From Lachnospiraceae bacterium (lineage in GTDB: Bacteria > Bacillota > Clostridia > Lachnospirales > Lachnospiraceae), in NCBI GenBank assembly GCA_017525525.1, contig JAFXSQ010000036.1, positions 1 through 64,000 on the forward strand: a DNA stretch of 64,000 nucleotides, read 5' to 3'. The notes below the pieces were generated by a model, which searched no databases, was not told the origin of the DNA, and was given only the letters and a program-made list of their open reading frames with translations. This document shows positions 16,820 to 25,292 of this stretch, piece after piece (positions within the stretch are counted from its first letter, which is position 1; the number at the start of each line of letters is the position of its first letter). A program made the position numbers and the translations under genes.

Positions 16820-19087
16820 ATGACGGTAGTACCATTTTATAACATTTTGATCGTTCCCGGAGTGAAGCTCTACTTCCAGAACGATTATTTCGAGGAGCTT
16901 GCGGGCAAGGAGGCCGAGGTGGGCGATGATATAGTCTTTGCCATGCTCAAGGATGACAAGCAGCGCGAGGAGGTCAAGCCTGACGACCTGTATCCGATAG
17001 GTCTCTCGGGAAAGGTTGAGAGTATAGATGACGACGGAAATGTGGGCATCAGGACTTTAGAGCGCATGGATCTGTTCAACATAGCGGTCAAGGGACATGA
17101 CATAACTCTTGAGGCTGTTACGCGCCCGGATGTCGAGGATATATCGGAGAAGGAGATCGGCAAGATATTAAATGACATGCGCGGTGCGATGGTAAACTAT
17201 ATCCAGGGCACGCAGTGGGGCATGATGGCCAGAGGCTACGTGATGCATTGGAAGTCTATCGGCGAGATGATGGTTTCGCTTTCGCAGCAGCTTATGCTGT
17301 CCAATGATGAGCGCTACGAGATACTTGCGACCGATTCGGTGAGGGAGCGCTCCGAGCTGATGGAGAAGGCGTTTTACGAGATGCTTGCCCTGATTAAGGT
17401 CGAGAGTGAGGCGCAGAACGAGCAGGCAGAGCGTCACGAGCAGATCTATCGTGAGGATGCCATAAAGAAGCAGATAGAGATATTAGAGAGAAAGCTTGAC
17501 GAGCTCCACCCCGAGAATGTAACGGACATCAGGAAATTCGAGCAGCTTATCCGGGACTCGGGCATGAATAAGGAAGCGCGTGATGAGGCGGAGAAGGTCC
17601 TTAACCGCATGAAGCAGGAGGGCAAGGACAGTCATGAGTATGGCATGCTCTATGATTACCTGGACTTTGTAACCTCGCTTTGCTGGAAGAAGGCAGATGT
17701 ATCCGAGATAGATCTTAAGAAGGCCGAGGAGATCTTAGACGAGAATCACTACGGCATGAAGAAGGTCAAGAAGAGGATCATAGAGCAGATGGCCGTGATG
17801 GCGTTAAACAAGCGTCAGTCCGGTTCGATACTTCTCTTTGTCGGAGCTCCCGGAACGGGCAAGACCAGTATAGGACAGAGCATAGCGAAGGCTTTGGGGC
17901 GAGAGTACGTGAGAGTGAGCTTAGGAGGCGTCAGGGACGAGGCCGAGATCAGAGGTCACAGGAGAACATATATAGGTGCCATGCCGGGACGTATCATGGA
18001 CGGCATAAAGAGGAGCGGAAGCTCGAATCCCGTTATGGTGCTCGATGAGGTGGACAAGCTTACGAGGGATATGAGCGGCGATCCGTCCTCCGCTTTGCTT
18101 GAGGTGCTTGACCCCGAGCAGAACGATACATTTACGGATCACTATGTAAATGTACCCTACGACCTCTCGGATGTGCTCTTTGTCTGCACAGCTAATTCAA
18201 TAGACACTATACCGGAGCCGCTTTTGAACCGTATGGAGATGATCGAGTTCAAGAGCTATACGGCCACCGAGAAGCGGGAGATAGCAAAGCGGCACCTGAT
18301 TCCTAAGGCCATGAAGGCCATGGGCTTGAAGAAGACAAAGTTCTCCATAACCGACAAGGCTTTGGATAAGATAATCTCGGACTATACCATGGAGGCCGGA
18401 GTTCGCGGTTTGAAGAAGAGGATTGACACCCTTTGCCGTGTGGCCGCGGTAAAGCTTGTGAAGGGCGAGGAGAAGAAGGTATCGGTAATACCGAAGAAGC
18501 TTAAGGAGTATCTCGACAGGAAGCCTATTCGACATGATAAGATGATGAACCGCGGAAAGGCAGGCGTGGTCACGGGACTTGCGTGGACATCCGCAGGCGG
18601 AGATATACTCTTTATAGAAACCATGCTCGTGAAGGGCAAGGGTGAGATAATCATAACCGGTCAGCTCGGAGATGTGATGCGTGAATCTGCGCAGATAGCG
18701 GTAAGCTTAGTGAAGCATATGTATCCTGAGAAGGCAAAGCTTTTCGAGGACCACGATCTGCACATCCATGTACCGGAGGGCGCTGTTCCCAAGGACGGTC
18801 CCTCGGCAGGTATAACCTTGGTAACTGCATTGACTTCGCTTGTTACCGGTAAGGCGGTCGATCCCGATTATGCAATGACCGGAGAGGTAAGTCTCCGCGG
18901 TGGTGTGATGCCCATAGGCGGTTTGCCCGAGAAGCTTATGGCAGCCGACCGCGCCGGCATAAAGAAGGTCTTCATCCCGAAGGACAATGTGGAGGATCTG
19001 GAAGATGTAGCCGAAGAAGTCAAGGAAAGATTAACTATAATTCCGGTAAAGAAAATCAAAGATGTATTAGATGAAGTCCTAAAATAA
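16820..19087 (+). CDS. lon: ATP-dependent protease Lon
   Basis: Lon unfolds and degrades misfolded and some regulatory proteins in the cytoplasm. The N-terminal substrate-binding part spans residues 1-200, followed by a coiled helix (200-310). The AAA+ module has Walker A GAPGTGKT (342-349) and Walker B VMVLDEVDK (405-413). The protease part has the Ser-Lys dyad: Ser662 in KDGPSAG and Lys705 in GGLPEKLMAADRAG. The length (755) is normal. An AGAGGTGAC site precedes the ATG. A single gene between its CIRCE-controlled promoter and a strong terminator, it appears to be regulated by HrcA. Confidence 0.97.
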   Translation: MTVVPFYNILIVPGVKLYFQNDYFEELAGKEAEVGDDIVFAMLKDDKQREEVKPDDLYPIGLSGKVESIDDDGNVGIRTLERMDLFNIAVKGHDITLEAVTRPDVEDISEKEIGKILNDMRGAMVNYIQGTQWGMMARGYVMHWKSIGEMMVSLSQQLMLSNDERYEILATDSVRERSELMEKAFYEMLALIKVESEAQNEQAERHEQIYREDAIKKQIEILERKLDELHPENVTDIRKFEQLIRDSGMNKEARDEAEKVLNRMKQEGKDSHEYGMLYDYLDFVTSLCWKKADVSEIDLKKAEEILDENHYGMKKVKKRIIEQMAVMALNKRQSGSILLFVGAPGTGKTSIGQSIAKALGREYVRVSLGGVRDEAEIRGHRRTYIGAMPGRIMDGIKRSGSSNPVMVLDEVDKLTRDMSGDPSSALLEVLDPEQNDTFTDHYVNVPYDLSDVLFVCTANSIDTIPEPLLNRMEMIEFKSYTATEKREIAKRHLIPKAMKAMGLKKTKFSITDKALDKIISDYTMEAGVRGLKKRIDTLCRVAAVKLVKGEEKKVSVIPKKLKEYLDRKPIRHDKMMNRGKAGVVTGLAWTSAGGDILFIETMLVKGKGEIIITGQLGDVMRESAQIAVSLVKHMYPEKAKLFEDHDLHIHVPEGAVPKDGPSAGITLVTALTSLVTGKAVDPDYAMTGEVSLRGGVMPIGGLPEKLMAADRAGIKKVFIPKDNVEDLEDVAEEVKERLTIIPVKKIKDVLDEVLK

Positions 19088-19136
19088 CCCATTACGAGCT
19101 AAGTCGCCAATAAACTCCTTTCTCGGCGCGAGCAAC

Positions 19137-19177
19137 AAAAAAATCAAGGTGCCTTTCACAGCACCTTGATTTTTTTG
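19137..19177. terminator. Bidirectional intrinsic terminator
   Basis: AAATCAAGGTGC pairs with GCACCTTGATTT around CTTTCACA, with an A-run before and a T-run after. It separates lon (+) from the AraC-family gene (-). Confidence 0.85.
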
Positions 19178-19284
19178 TAGCGGGATAAGTGAGACCTTAG
19201 CGAGCTTGCGAGCTTAGTTCGAACTTATGCAAAGCTCCGAGCCAATAACCTAAAGCTGCGGCTTAGCTACTTTATTATGTCTTT

Positions 19285-20043
19285 TTATACCATCTTCTTC
19301 GCCGAATGCAAATCGCGATACTTCTTCGGAGTCAGCTTAAAGTACTCCTGGAATGTCGACGTAAAGTGACTTTGTGACGAGAACTCAAAGTAGTCGGCGA
19401 TCTCCGCAATGGAGTAATCGGAAAACTCAAGCATCTCCGCAGCTGCCTTTAATCTCTGCTCTCTTATATAATTGGAAAGAGGCATCCCTATCTCCTTGGA
19501 GAAGAGCTTGGAAAGGTACGCCGGCGTCATCTCTAAGTATTCCGCTATGTCGTTGATCCTGAGTTTTTTGTTCAGGTTGTCGTAGATGTAATCTATGCAG
19601 CGGCTTATCTGCTTGGAATATACATTTTGCTTTCTTGCGCTCTTCATGCGCTCGGTAAAGTCCTCAACCATCTTCCAGCGAAGCTCGTCTAACTTCTCGA
19701 TTGAGTCCAGGCGGTCGGCGCGGTCAATATAGACATCCGTCATATTGTAAGCAACCTCTCGCTCCAATCCGGCTTCCACGCAGTAGCGTGATATCATGGC
19801 GGCAAGAATTACAAAATGGTACATGCGGTTTCGTAAAGGATCCTTGGATAAAACTCCGTTCTTTTCGCTTGAATTCTCATCGGTTTCTATTGTTGTAAAC
19901 TTTTTTGCGAGCTCTTTTACAAGCTCAAGGTTTCCGGAAGCTATAGCTTTGTACATGCCAAACTCGGCGGTATAACTGGTATGTCGAACATTCTCCTCGC
20001 GTTGCAAAAACAGCTTGTGATTTATCTCGTGCTTTATATCCAT
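19285..20043 (-). CDS. AraC-family transcriptional regulator
   Basis: The C-terminal 100 residues hold the two helix-turn-helix units of AraC proteins: LRINDIAEYLEMTPAYLSKL, then SIAEIADYFEFSSQSHFTSTF and FKLTPKKYR. The N-terminal 140 residues are helical and lack a cupin-like sugar pocket, so the effector is unknown. A GAGGAGGTG site precedes the ATG. The gene is transcribed away from the non-coding region at 20.1-20.9 kb. The mannoside operon is the closest metabolic neighbour but nothing ties them together. Confidence 0.9.
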   Translation of the reverse strand: MDIKHEINHKLFLQREENVRHTSYTAEFGMYKAIASGNLELVKELAKKFTTIETDENSSEKNGVLSKDPLRNRMYHFVILAAMISRYCVEAGLEREVAYNMTDVYIDRADRLDSIEKLDELRWKMVEDFTERMKSARKQNVYSKQISRCIDYIYDNLNKKLRINDIAEYLEMTPAYLSKLFSKEIGMPLSNYIREQRLKAAAEMLEFSDYSIAEIADYFEFSSQSHFTSTFQEYFKLTPKKYRDLHSAKKMV

Positions 20044-20105
20044 CGGTACACCTCCTCGTAAATATGTAATGCCGGGATTCGCTTGCGAATCCGGCCCAAT
20101 CTAAT

Positions 20106-20144
20106 GTCATAAGGAATCCACCGCTTCGCGGTACCCCTTATGAC
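20106..20144. repeat. Interspersed hairpin repeat, copy 1
   Basis: GTCATAAGG and CCTTATGAC enclose AATCCACCGC-TTCG-CGGTACC, giving a nested hairpin. A second copy at 22138-22175 keeps the core and shows compensating changes in the arms (GTCCTAAGG / CCTTAGGAC), which implies selection on the paired structure. Confidence 0.75.
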
Positions 20145-20301
20145 GAAAGTCGGGGCGATGCGAATTATGACTTAGTCATAATCACAGCGCAGTAACGACT
20201 CCCCCCCCAGGTCGTAAGCTGTCAAAAATACAGTGTGTTATCGTTAAAAAAAATACATATTATTGATATACTTATCTTCTGCGTTTTGCTATTATTCTAC
20301 A

Positions 20302-20482
20302 CAAGTTGAGGCACTCGTAAGAGCCCTCACGTAAAGTAAGAGTCGACTCCGCTTATGCGGTTTCGATATATGGAATCCCCCCAAGATTCATATAGTACAG
20401 AGAAATCTGTACGACATTTCTCCTTCGCGTTAGAGATAACGCAAGAGAACCCGCTTTCCCCAGGCGGGTTCTTTCTTTTTTT
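20302..20482 (+). ncRNA. Candidate structured small RNA with GNRA tetraloops
   Basis: An extended -10 (TGCTATTAT, 20287-20295) precedes about 180 bases that contain six consecutive hairpins and no reading frame. The hairpins are TGAGG...CTC-GTAA-GAG...CCTCA (20307-20329), CCGC-TTAT-GCGG (20349-20360), an ATAT/GAATC stem (20368-20393), GTACAGA-GAAA-TCTGTAC (20395-20412), GCGTTA-GAGA-TAACGC (20427-20442) and a terminator. Three loops are GNRA tetraloops. I cannot match it to 6S, SRP, tmRNA, RNase P or a known riboswitch. No gene follows within 500 bases, so a trans-acting RNA is more likely than a leader. Confidence 0.55.
20447..20482 (+). terminator. Intrinsic terminator ending the candidate RNA
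   Basis: GAACCCGC (20447-20454) and GCGGGTTC (20464-20471) form a GC-rich stem followed by TTTCTTTTTTT. No protein gene precedes it on this strand for more than 1 kb, so it must end a non-coding transcript. Confidence 0.85.
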
Positions 20483-20672
20483 ATGCGCACTCACGCGTAA
20501 GGAAAATAGTCACTTCGTGACACGCGTTCGGCGCGGCGAACAAAGTAAAAAGCAACTTTGTTCGAAATAATGCGCACTCACGCGTAAGGAAAATAGTCAC
20601 TTCGTGACACGCGTTCGGCGCGGCGAACAAAGTAAAAAACAACTTTGTTCGAAATAATGCACACTCACGCAT
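20483..20672. repeat. 87-bp tandem repeat, 2.2 copies
   Basis: Units begin at 20483, 20570 and 20657 (partial), exactly 87 bases apart, and differ at only one or two bases. Each unit carries three stems: GTCAC-TTC-GTGAC, CGCG-TTCGG-CGCG and GAACAAAGT...ACTTTGTTC. There is no spacer variation and no coding content. Such arrays can be protein-binding sites, structured RNA or recombination products. Confidence 0.9.
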
Positions 20673-20826
20673 TATAAAAAAATCAACCCACTAGTAGTTT
20701 ATCATGATATTCATGTGTGTGTCAATCAACAAAACTGTGCAAAGAAGGTTTGTTTTTCTGTGATTCTAACAAGTATTCCTTGAAATGTCAACTTATAGTA
20801 TAACAATTCAAAAAAAGAAAAGTAAA

Positions 20827-20870
20827 TTTAAGTAAATGAAATTGACATTTACTTAAACGAGTGATAAACT
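20827..20870 (+). promoter_or_regulatory. Promoter with overlapping perfect dyad upstream of the lacI-type gene
   Basis: TTGACA (20842-20847) and TAAACT (20865-20870, with an upstream TG) are 17 bases apart. A perfect 11-base inverted repeat, TTTAAGTAAAT / ATTTACTTAAA (20827-20837, 20847-20857), covers the -35. It is a likely operator but lacks the central CG typical of LacI-family sites, so the binding protein may be something else. A leader of about 110 bases follows. Confidence 0.65.
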
Positions 20871-20982
20871 TGCCCTATGAATAAAAGATTCTTCGTTTCG
20901 ATCAGAATGACACGATGCTCAATATGATGCGGGTTGTCAGTTCTTACACGTAGAGAAGAGTCTTAATAACAAGGGGTGGGTT

Positions 20983-22005
20983 ATGAAGAAAGTAACAATG
21001 AGCGATATCGCCGAAGAGCTGGGCCTAAGCACCGTATCAGTCTCTAAAGCTCTGTCAGGCAAGGAAGGCGTGAGCGACGCAATAAGAGAGCAAATCAAGG
21101 TCAAGGCCTTTGAGATGGGCTATAAGTATAATTCAGGCTCGAAGGGCTTGAAGTTTGAGCAGGGGCTGAGCATAGGGGTGCTGGTATCCGAGACATTTAT
21201 CGCAGACAATACCTACTACACCATGCTCTATCAGAAGCTCGTCAAATGTTTCGCCAAGCATGAGGTGTTCTGCATTTTGGAGATAGTGACCAGAGCCGAC
21301 GAGAAGAAGCTTAGAACTCCGTCGATGATAGACAACAAGAAGGTCGACGGCGTGATCATTATGGGTAAGATGAGCAGGGAGTACACCGGCATGCTTGCCG
21401 AGATAGGTGTTCCCTTCGTGTTCATGGACTCTTATGATGAGGCTTTTATGACGGATTCCATAGTCTCGGACGGAGTATACGGTACATATATGCTGACAAG
21501 GTATCTGCTCAAGAAGGGGCACAGGGATATACGCTTCGTCGGGGATGTGCACGCGACGAATTCTATCATGGACAGGTATCTGGGATATACCAAGGCACTG
21601 CTCGAGTCCGGCTTTACGGAGTGTCCGAAGCCGATAGTAGACAGGAACGCCGACGATCTGCTGGTGGATATCGTCCTTCCGGATCCGCTTCCGGAGGCCT
21701 TTGTGTGCAACTGTGACGAGGAGGGCTTTATGCTCGTGAACCAGCTCAAGGAGAATGGGTTCAATGTGCCCGATGACTGCTCGGTCGTGGTGTTTGATGA
21801 CTTTGTATATGCGAAGCTTTCGAGTCCGGCGTTGACCGCATTTGCGGTGGATGTGGATATGATGTGCGATGCGGCGGCTAACTCTATGCTGAGGAAGCTG
21901 GACGACAGTGAATACAAGACCGGAATCCGGATAGTCGGCGGAGAACTCGTCGAGAGAGATTCGGTCAGAGACAGAACGGGAAATAATAATAAGGAGAATG
22001 TATAA
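20983..22005 (+). CDS. LacI-family transcriptional regulator of the mannoside operon
   Basis: The N-terminal helix-turn-helix is clear: VTMSDIAEELGLSTVSVSKALSGK, then the hinge helix region. The rest (residues 60-330) has the periplasmic-binding-protein fold seen in LacI effector domains, with GVIIMGKMS, FVFMDSYDE and VVVFDDFVYAKLSSPALTAF motifs. An AAGGGGTGGGTT site precedes the ATG. Its position directly ahead of the GH130 gene suggests that it senses a mannoside-derived sugar and represses the operon; the effector is inferred only from context. Confidence 0.9.
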   Translation: MKKVTMSDIAEELGLSTVSVSKALSGKEGVSDAIREQIKVKAFEMGYKYNSGSKGLKFEQGLSIGVLVSETFIADNTYYTMLYQKLVKCFAKHEVFCILEIVTRADEKKLRTPSMIDNKKVDGVIIMGKMSREYTGMLAEIGVPFVFMDSYDEAFMTDSIVSDGVYGTYMLTRYLLKKGHRDIRFVGDVHATNSIMDRYLGYTKALLESGFTECPKPIVDRNADDLLVDIVLPDPLPEAFVCNCDEEGFMLVNQLKENGFNVPDDCSVVVFDDFVYAKLSSPALTAFAVDVDMMCDAAANSMLRKLDDSEYKTGIRIVGGELVERDSVRDRTGNNNKENV

Positions 22006-22007
22006 AG

Positions 22008-22175
22008 ACTCTTCGCTACGCTCAGAGTGACACGTAAGAACAGCGTGTCATCGCGGACATGCGGTAAGAAAGAGCGTGTCATCCTGAGCGAAGCGACGCA
22101 GACCTCAATGCGGAGCGTTGAGGTGCCGGCCTTCAATGTCCTAAGGAATCCACCGCAAGCGGTACCCCTTAGGAC
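22008..22175. repeat. Inverted pair of interspersed repeats plus hairpin repeat copy 2
   Basis: ACTCTTCGCTACGCTCAGAG near 22012 and, in opposite orientation, TCATCCTGAGCGAAGCGACG near 22080 are two members of the interspersed repeat family and can pair with each other. They are followed by the second copy of the AATCCACCGC hairpin (22138-22175). The 222-base gap between the lacI-type gene and the GH130 gene is almost wholly made of these elements. Confidence 0.7.
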
Positions 22176-22227
22176 CAAATGCGAGGGCTTGCGAAGCAAC
22201 AGGAAGGATCTTAAAAAGGAGGATAAG

Positions 22228-23400
22228 ATGTTACACGAGAGATATTACATTGAGAAGGACAAGTACGAGAGACTCATCGCAAGGAAGAACGAGAAGACAG
22301 CATTTTATAACGGTATCTATGACAGGTATCGTTACCCGGTTTTGACGAGGGAACACATACCCATTTTCTGGAAGTACGATCTTAACACCGAGACGAATCC
22401 CTACTTTATGGAAAGACTCGGAGTGAACGCAGTGTTCAACTCGGGAGCGCTTTACAAGGACGGAAAGTATTATCTGGTTTTAAGAGTTGAGGGAAATGAC
22501 CGAAAGAGCTTCTTTGCGGTTGCGGAGAGTGAAAGCGGTGTGGACGGATTTAGATTTCATGATTATCCAATCCTGCTTCCGGACACGGAAAAGAACGAGA
22601 CAAATGTATACGATATGCGCTTGACGGAGCACGAGGACGGTTATATATACGGAGTTTTCTGTTCCGAGAGCAAGGACGAGAGCGTGAATGATCTTTCGGC
22701 GGCAGTTGCGGCAGCCGGCATAGTGAGAACAAAGGATATGGTAAACTGGGAGCGACTTCCGAACTTGAAGACTCTTCGCTCTCCCCAGCAGAGAAATGTT
22801 GTGCTGCATCCCGAGTTTGTGGATGGCAAGTACGCCTTCTACACCAGGCCGATGGATGATTTTATCGATACAGGTTCGGGCGGAGGAATCGGTTTCGGGC
22901 TTTGTGACGACATCACAAATCCTGTCATAGACGAGGAGATCATAACCAGCAGGAGAAAGTATCATACAATAACAGAGGCTAAAAACGGCGCGGGCGCGCC
23001 GCCTATCAAGACTGACAGAGGCTTTATCCATATTGCGCATGGAGTCAGGAATACAGCTGCCGGACTTCGCTACGTGCTCTATGCATTTGCGACTGCGTTA
23101 GACGATCCTACGAAGGTTATCGCGGAGCCGGGCGGATTCTTTTTGGCACCTCTTGGTCGTGAGCGCGTGGGAGATGTGTCAAATGTAGTCTTTACCAACG
23201 GAGCCGTGGTCAATGACGATAATGAAGTCTTTATCTATTATGCTTCGAGTGATACCAGACTTCATGTGGCGACTACTACGTTAGACAAACTTATCGATTA
23301 TGTGTTCAACACACCGGAGGATCCGCTTCGCTCGGTTCTCTGTGTGAAGCAGAGATGTGAGTTTATCGACAGAAACCTTGAAATACTAAAATCAGAATAA
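22228..23400 (+). CDS. GH130 phosphorylase, 4-O-beta-mannosyl-glucose phosphorylase type
   Basis: The N-terminus ([54 protein letters not shown]) and [18 protein letters not shown]-like segment are typical of GH130 subfamily 1. Those enzymes use phosphate to split beta-1,4-mannosyl-glucose into mannose-1-phosphate and glucose. Length (390) fits. Later landmarks are [17 protein letters not shown] and [20 protein letters not shown]. The ATG has AAAAAGGAGG seven bases upstream; earlier in-frame codons lie in repeat DNA. The next two genes take mannose-1-phosphate onward, which supports the substrate. Confidence 0.88.
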   Translation: MLHERYYIEKDKYERLIARKNEKTAFYNGIYDRYRYPVLTREHIPIFWKYDLNTETNPYFMERLGVNAVFNSGALYKDGKYYLVLRVEGNDRKSFFAVAESESGVDGFRFHDYPILLPDTEKNETNVYDMRLTEHEDGYIYGVFCSESKDESVNDLSAAVAAAGIVRTKDMVNWERLPNLKTLRSPQQRNVVLHPEFVDGKYAFYTRPMDDFIDTGSGGGIGFGLCDDITNPVIDEEIITSRRKYHTITEAKNGAGAPPIKTDRGFIHIAHGVRNTAAGLRYVLYAFATALDDPTKVIAEPGGFFLAPLGRERVGDVSNVVFTNGAVVNDDNEVFIYYASSDTRLHVATTTLDKLIDYVFNTPEDPLRSVLCVKQRCEFIDRNLEILKSE

Positions 23401-23466
23401 TACGGCGGCACTAAGGTAACAGGCAGCCGGGAATATAGTTTGGTTTTGGGATGCCGCCTTAGATTA

Positions 23467-23493
23467 TGGCAGGATTACGAAGTAATCATGCCA
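23467..23493. repeat. Short intergenic hairpin
   Basis: TGGCA-GGATTAC-GAA-GTAATC-ATGCCA forms a 12-13 bp stem with a three-base loop in front of the phosphohexomutase gene. The core TTACGAAGTAA recurs at about 35361-35373. It lacks a T-run, so it is not an ordinary terminator and may instead stabilise or process the transcript. Confidence 0.55.
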
Positions 23494-23519
23494 TTACATA
23501 TTATACAGGAGGAATATAG

Positions 23520-25292
23520 ATGGGTTACAGAGAAACGTACGAAGAGTGGCTTAACTCTCCCGTGTTTGATGAGGCAACGAAGGAAGAGTTAAGATCTATA
23601 AAAGGCGATGAAAAAGAAATCGAGGACAGGTTCTACCGTTCCTTAAAATTTGGAACCGGAGGGCTCCGCGGGGAGATCGGAGCGGGTACGAACCGCATGA
23701 ATGTCTACACGGTTACGCTTGCGACTCAGGGACTTGCAAACTACATAAAGGAGCTTGGGGAAGAGAAAATGGCGCAGGGCGTGTGCATCGCCTATGACTC
23801 AAGACGCATGTCTCCGGAGTTCTCGCAGGCTGCGGCGCTTACACTAAATGCCAACGGGATAAAGACCTACATCTTCCCTTCATTAAGACCGACGCCGGAG
23901 CTGTCCTTTGCGTTAAGACAGCTTCGCTGTGTTGCGGGCATAGTCATAACCGCAAGCCACAATCCTGCCGAGTACAATGGCTATAAGGTATACTGGGAGG
24001 ATGGAGCGCAAATAACCCCACCACATGATAAGAACATTATGGACCATGTGTCGAAGGTGACCGATTACGCGGACATCAAAACTATGTCCTTAAAAGAGGC
24101 TGAAGACAAGGGGTTGTTCAACATAATTTCCGAGGATATGGACGAGCACTACTATCAGGCTCTGATGGCGCAGCTCATACACACGGATGTGCTTGACAAG
24201 GCAGCGGGAGATATAACGGTGGTTTATTCTCCTCTTCACGGAACGGGAAATGTGCCGGTTCAGGAGGTATTAAAGCGCCTCGGATTTACAAAGGTTCATG
24301 TTGTTCCCGAACAGGAGAAGCCGGATGGCAACTTCCCAACGGTCAAGTCACCGAACCCTGAGAGCAGGGATGCCTTTAAGCTTGCATTGGAGCTTGCACG
24401 CAAAGTAGATGCTGATCTGGTGCTTGCCTCGGATCCGGATGCCGACAGGCTCGGAGCTTACATAAAGGATATGAACGGAGCATTTATGGGAACGGAGCTT
24501 GATGAGGAGGGAGTTTACCCCTATGTGTGCCTTTCCGGAAATATGACCGGTGCAATAATGGAGGAGTACATCCTTAAAGAAAGAAAGGCTATGGGAACTC
24601 TGCCGTCTAACGGAGTAGTCTGCAGCACCATCGTTTCTACAAATCTTGCAAGGGTGATAGCGGAAAGCTACGGTATGGCTTACAGGGAGACGCTGACCGG
24701 CTTTAAGTACATAGGCGAGCAGATAAAGCTTATCGATGATGCGGGCAACAAGGAGATATTCCTCTACGGTATGGAGGAAAGCTTCGGCTGCCTGGTAGGT
24801 GATTATACAAGGGACAAGGATGCATGTTCGGCGGTTGTAATGCTCTGCGAGGCTGCGGCCTACTACAAGCTTGAAGGCCGCACACTCTGCGATGCATTAA
24901 AGGATATATTTGAAAAATACGGCTACTATCTTGAGGTGCTTGATTTTATAGTATTAAAGGGCTCTGACGGTGCAGCAAAGATACAGGACATGATGAGGGA
25001 GCAGAGAGAGAACCCGGCACAGGAGATAGGCGGACTTAAGGTTGAAGCAGTGAGGGATTACTTAACGGATACAAGAACCGTGATTGCGACGGGAGAAAAG
25101 GGCTCAACCGGCCTGCCTCAGTCGGATGTACTTTACTATGAGCTCGAGAATAATGCATGGCTTGCGGTACGCCCGTCGGGAACGGAACCGAAGATTAAGT
25201 TCTACTATGGCGTAAATGAACCGGATATAGAGCAGTCGATGAAGAGGCTTGCAGCGATAAAGGAGTATCTGAAAAAATATGGAAATGATTAA
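23520..25292 (+). CDS. Phosphohexomutase (phosphomannomutase/phosphoglucomutase)
   Basis: The enzyme shifts phosphate between C1 and C6 of hexoses. The active serine is Ser146 in the ITASHNPAEYNGYK loop. The metal loop is DPDADRLG (residues about 305-312), the sugar loop GMEESFG (about 420-426), and the phosphate loop RPSGTEPKIKFY lies near the C-terminus. At 590 residues it belongs to the long PgcA-like branch, which acts on both glucose and mannose phosphates. The context suggests mannose-1-phosphate to mannose-6-phosphate. GGAGGAATATAG precedes the ATG; manA overlaps the 3' end. Confidence 0.92.
   Translation: MGYRETYEEWLNSPVFDEATKEELRSIKGDEKEIEDRFYRSLKFGTGGLRGEIGAGTNRMNVYTVTLATQGLANYIKELGEEKMAQGVCIAYDSRRMSPEFSQAAALTLNANGIKTYIFPSLRPTPELSFALRQLRCVAGIVITASHNPAEYNGYKVYWEDGAQITPPHDKNIMDHVSKVTDYADIKTMSLKEAEDKGLFNIISEDMDEHYYQALMAQLIHTDVLDKAAGDITVVYSPLHGTGNVPVQEVLKRLGFTKVHVVPEQEKPDGNFPTVKSPNPESRDAFKLALELARKVDADLVLASDPDADRLGAYIKDMNGAFMGTELDEEGVYPYVCLSGNMTGAIMEEYILKERKAMGTLPSNGVVCSTIVSTNLARVIAESYGMAYRETLTGFKYIGEQIKLIDDAGNKEIFLYGMEESFGCLVGDYTRDKDACSAVVMLCEAAAYYKLEGRTLCDALKDIFEKYGYYLEVLDFIVLKGSDGAAKIQDMMREQRENPAQEIGGLKVEAVRDYLTDTRTVIATGEKGSTGLPQSDVLYYELENNAWLAVRPSGTEPKIKFYYGVNEPDIEQSMKRLAAIKEYLKKYGND

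Noticed and set aside
20302-20482. The hairpin-rich stretch as a T-box, tmRNA, 6S or SRP RNA
   Set aside because: I find no T-box antiterminator motif, no tRNA-like ends or tag frame, no long closing helix with a central bubble as in 6S, and no SRP GGAA/AGCA apical motif.
20483-20672. The 87-bp repeats as a CRISPR array
   Set aside because: The units are contiguous and nearly identical with no unique spacers, and no cas gene is nearby.
22027-22227. An N-terminal extension of the GH130 enzyme
   Set aside because: That DNA consists of interspersed repeats, and a strong AAAAAGGAGG site marks the ATG at 22228.
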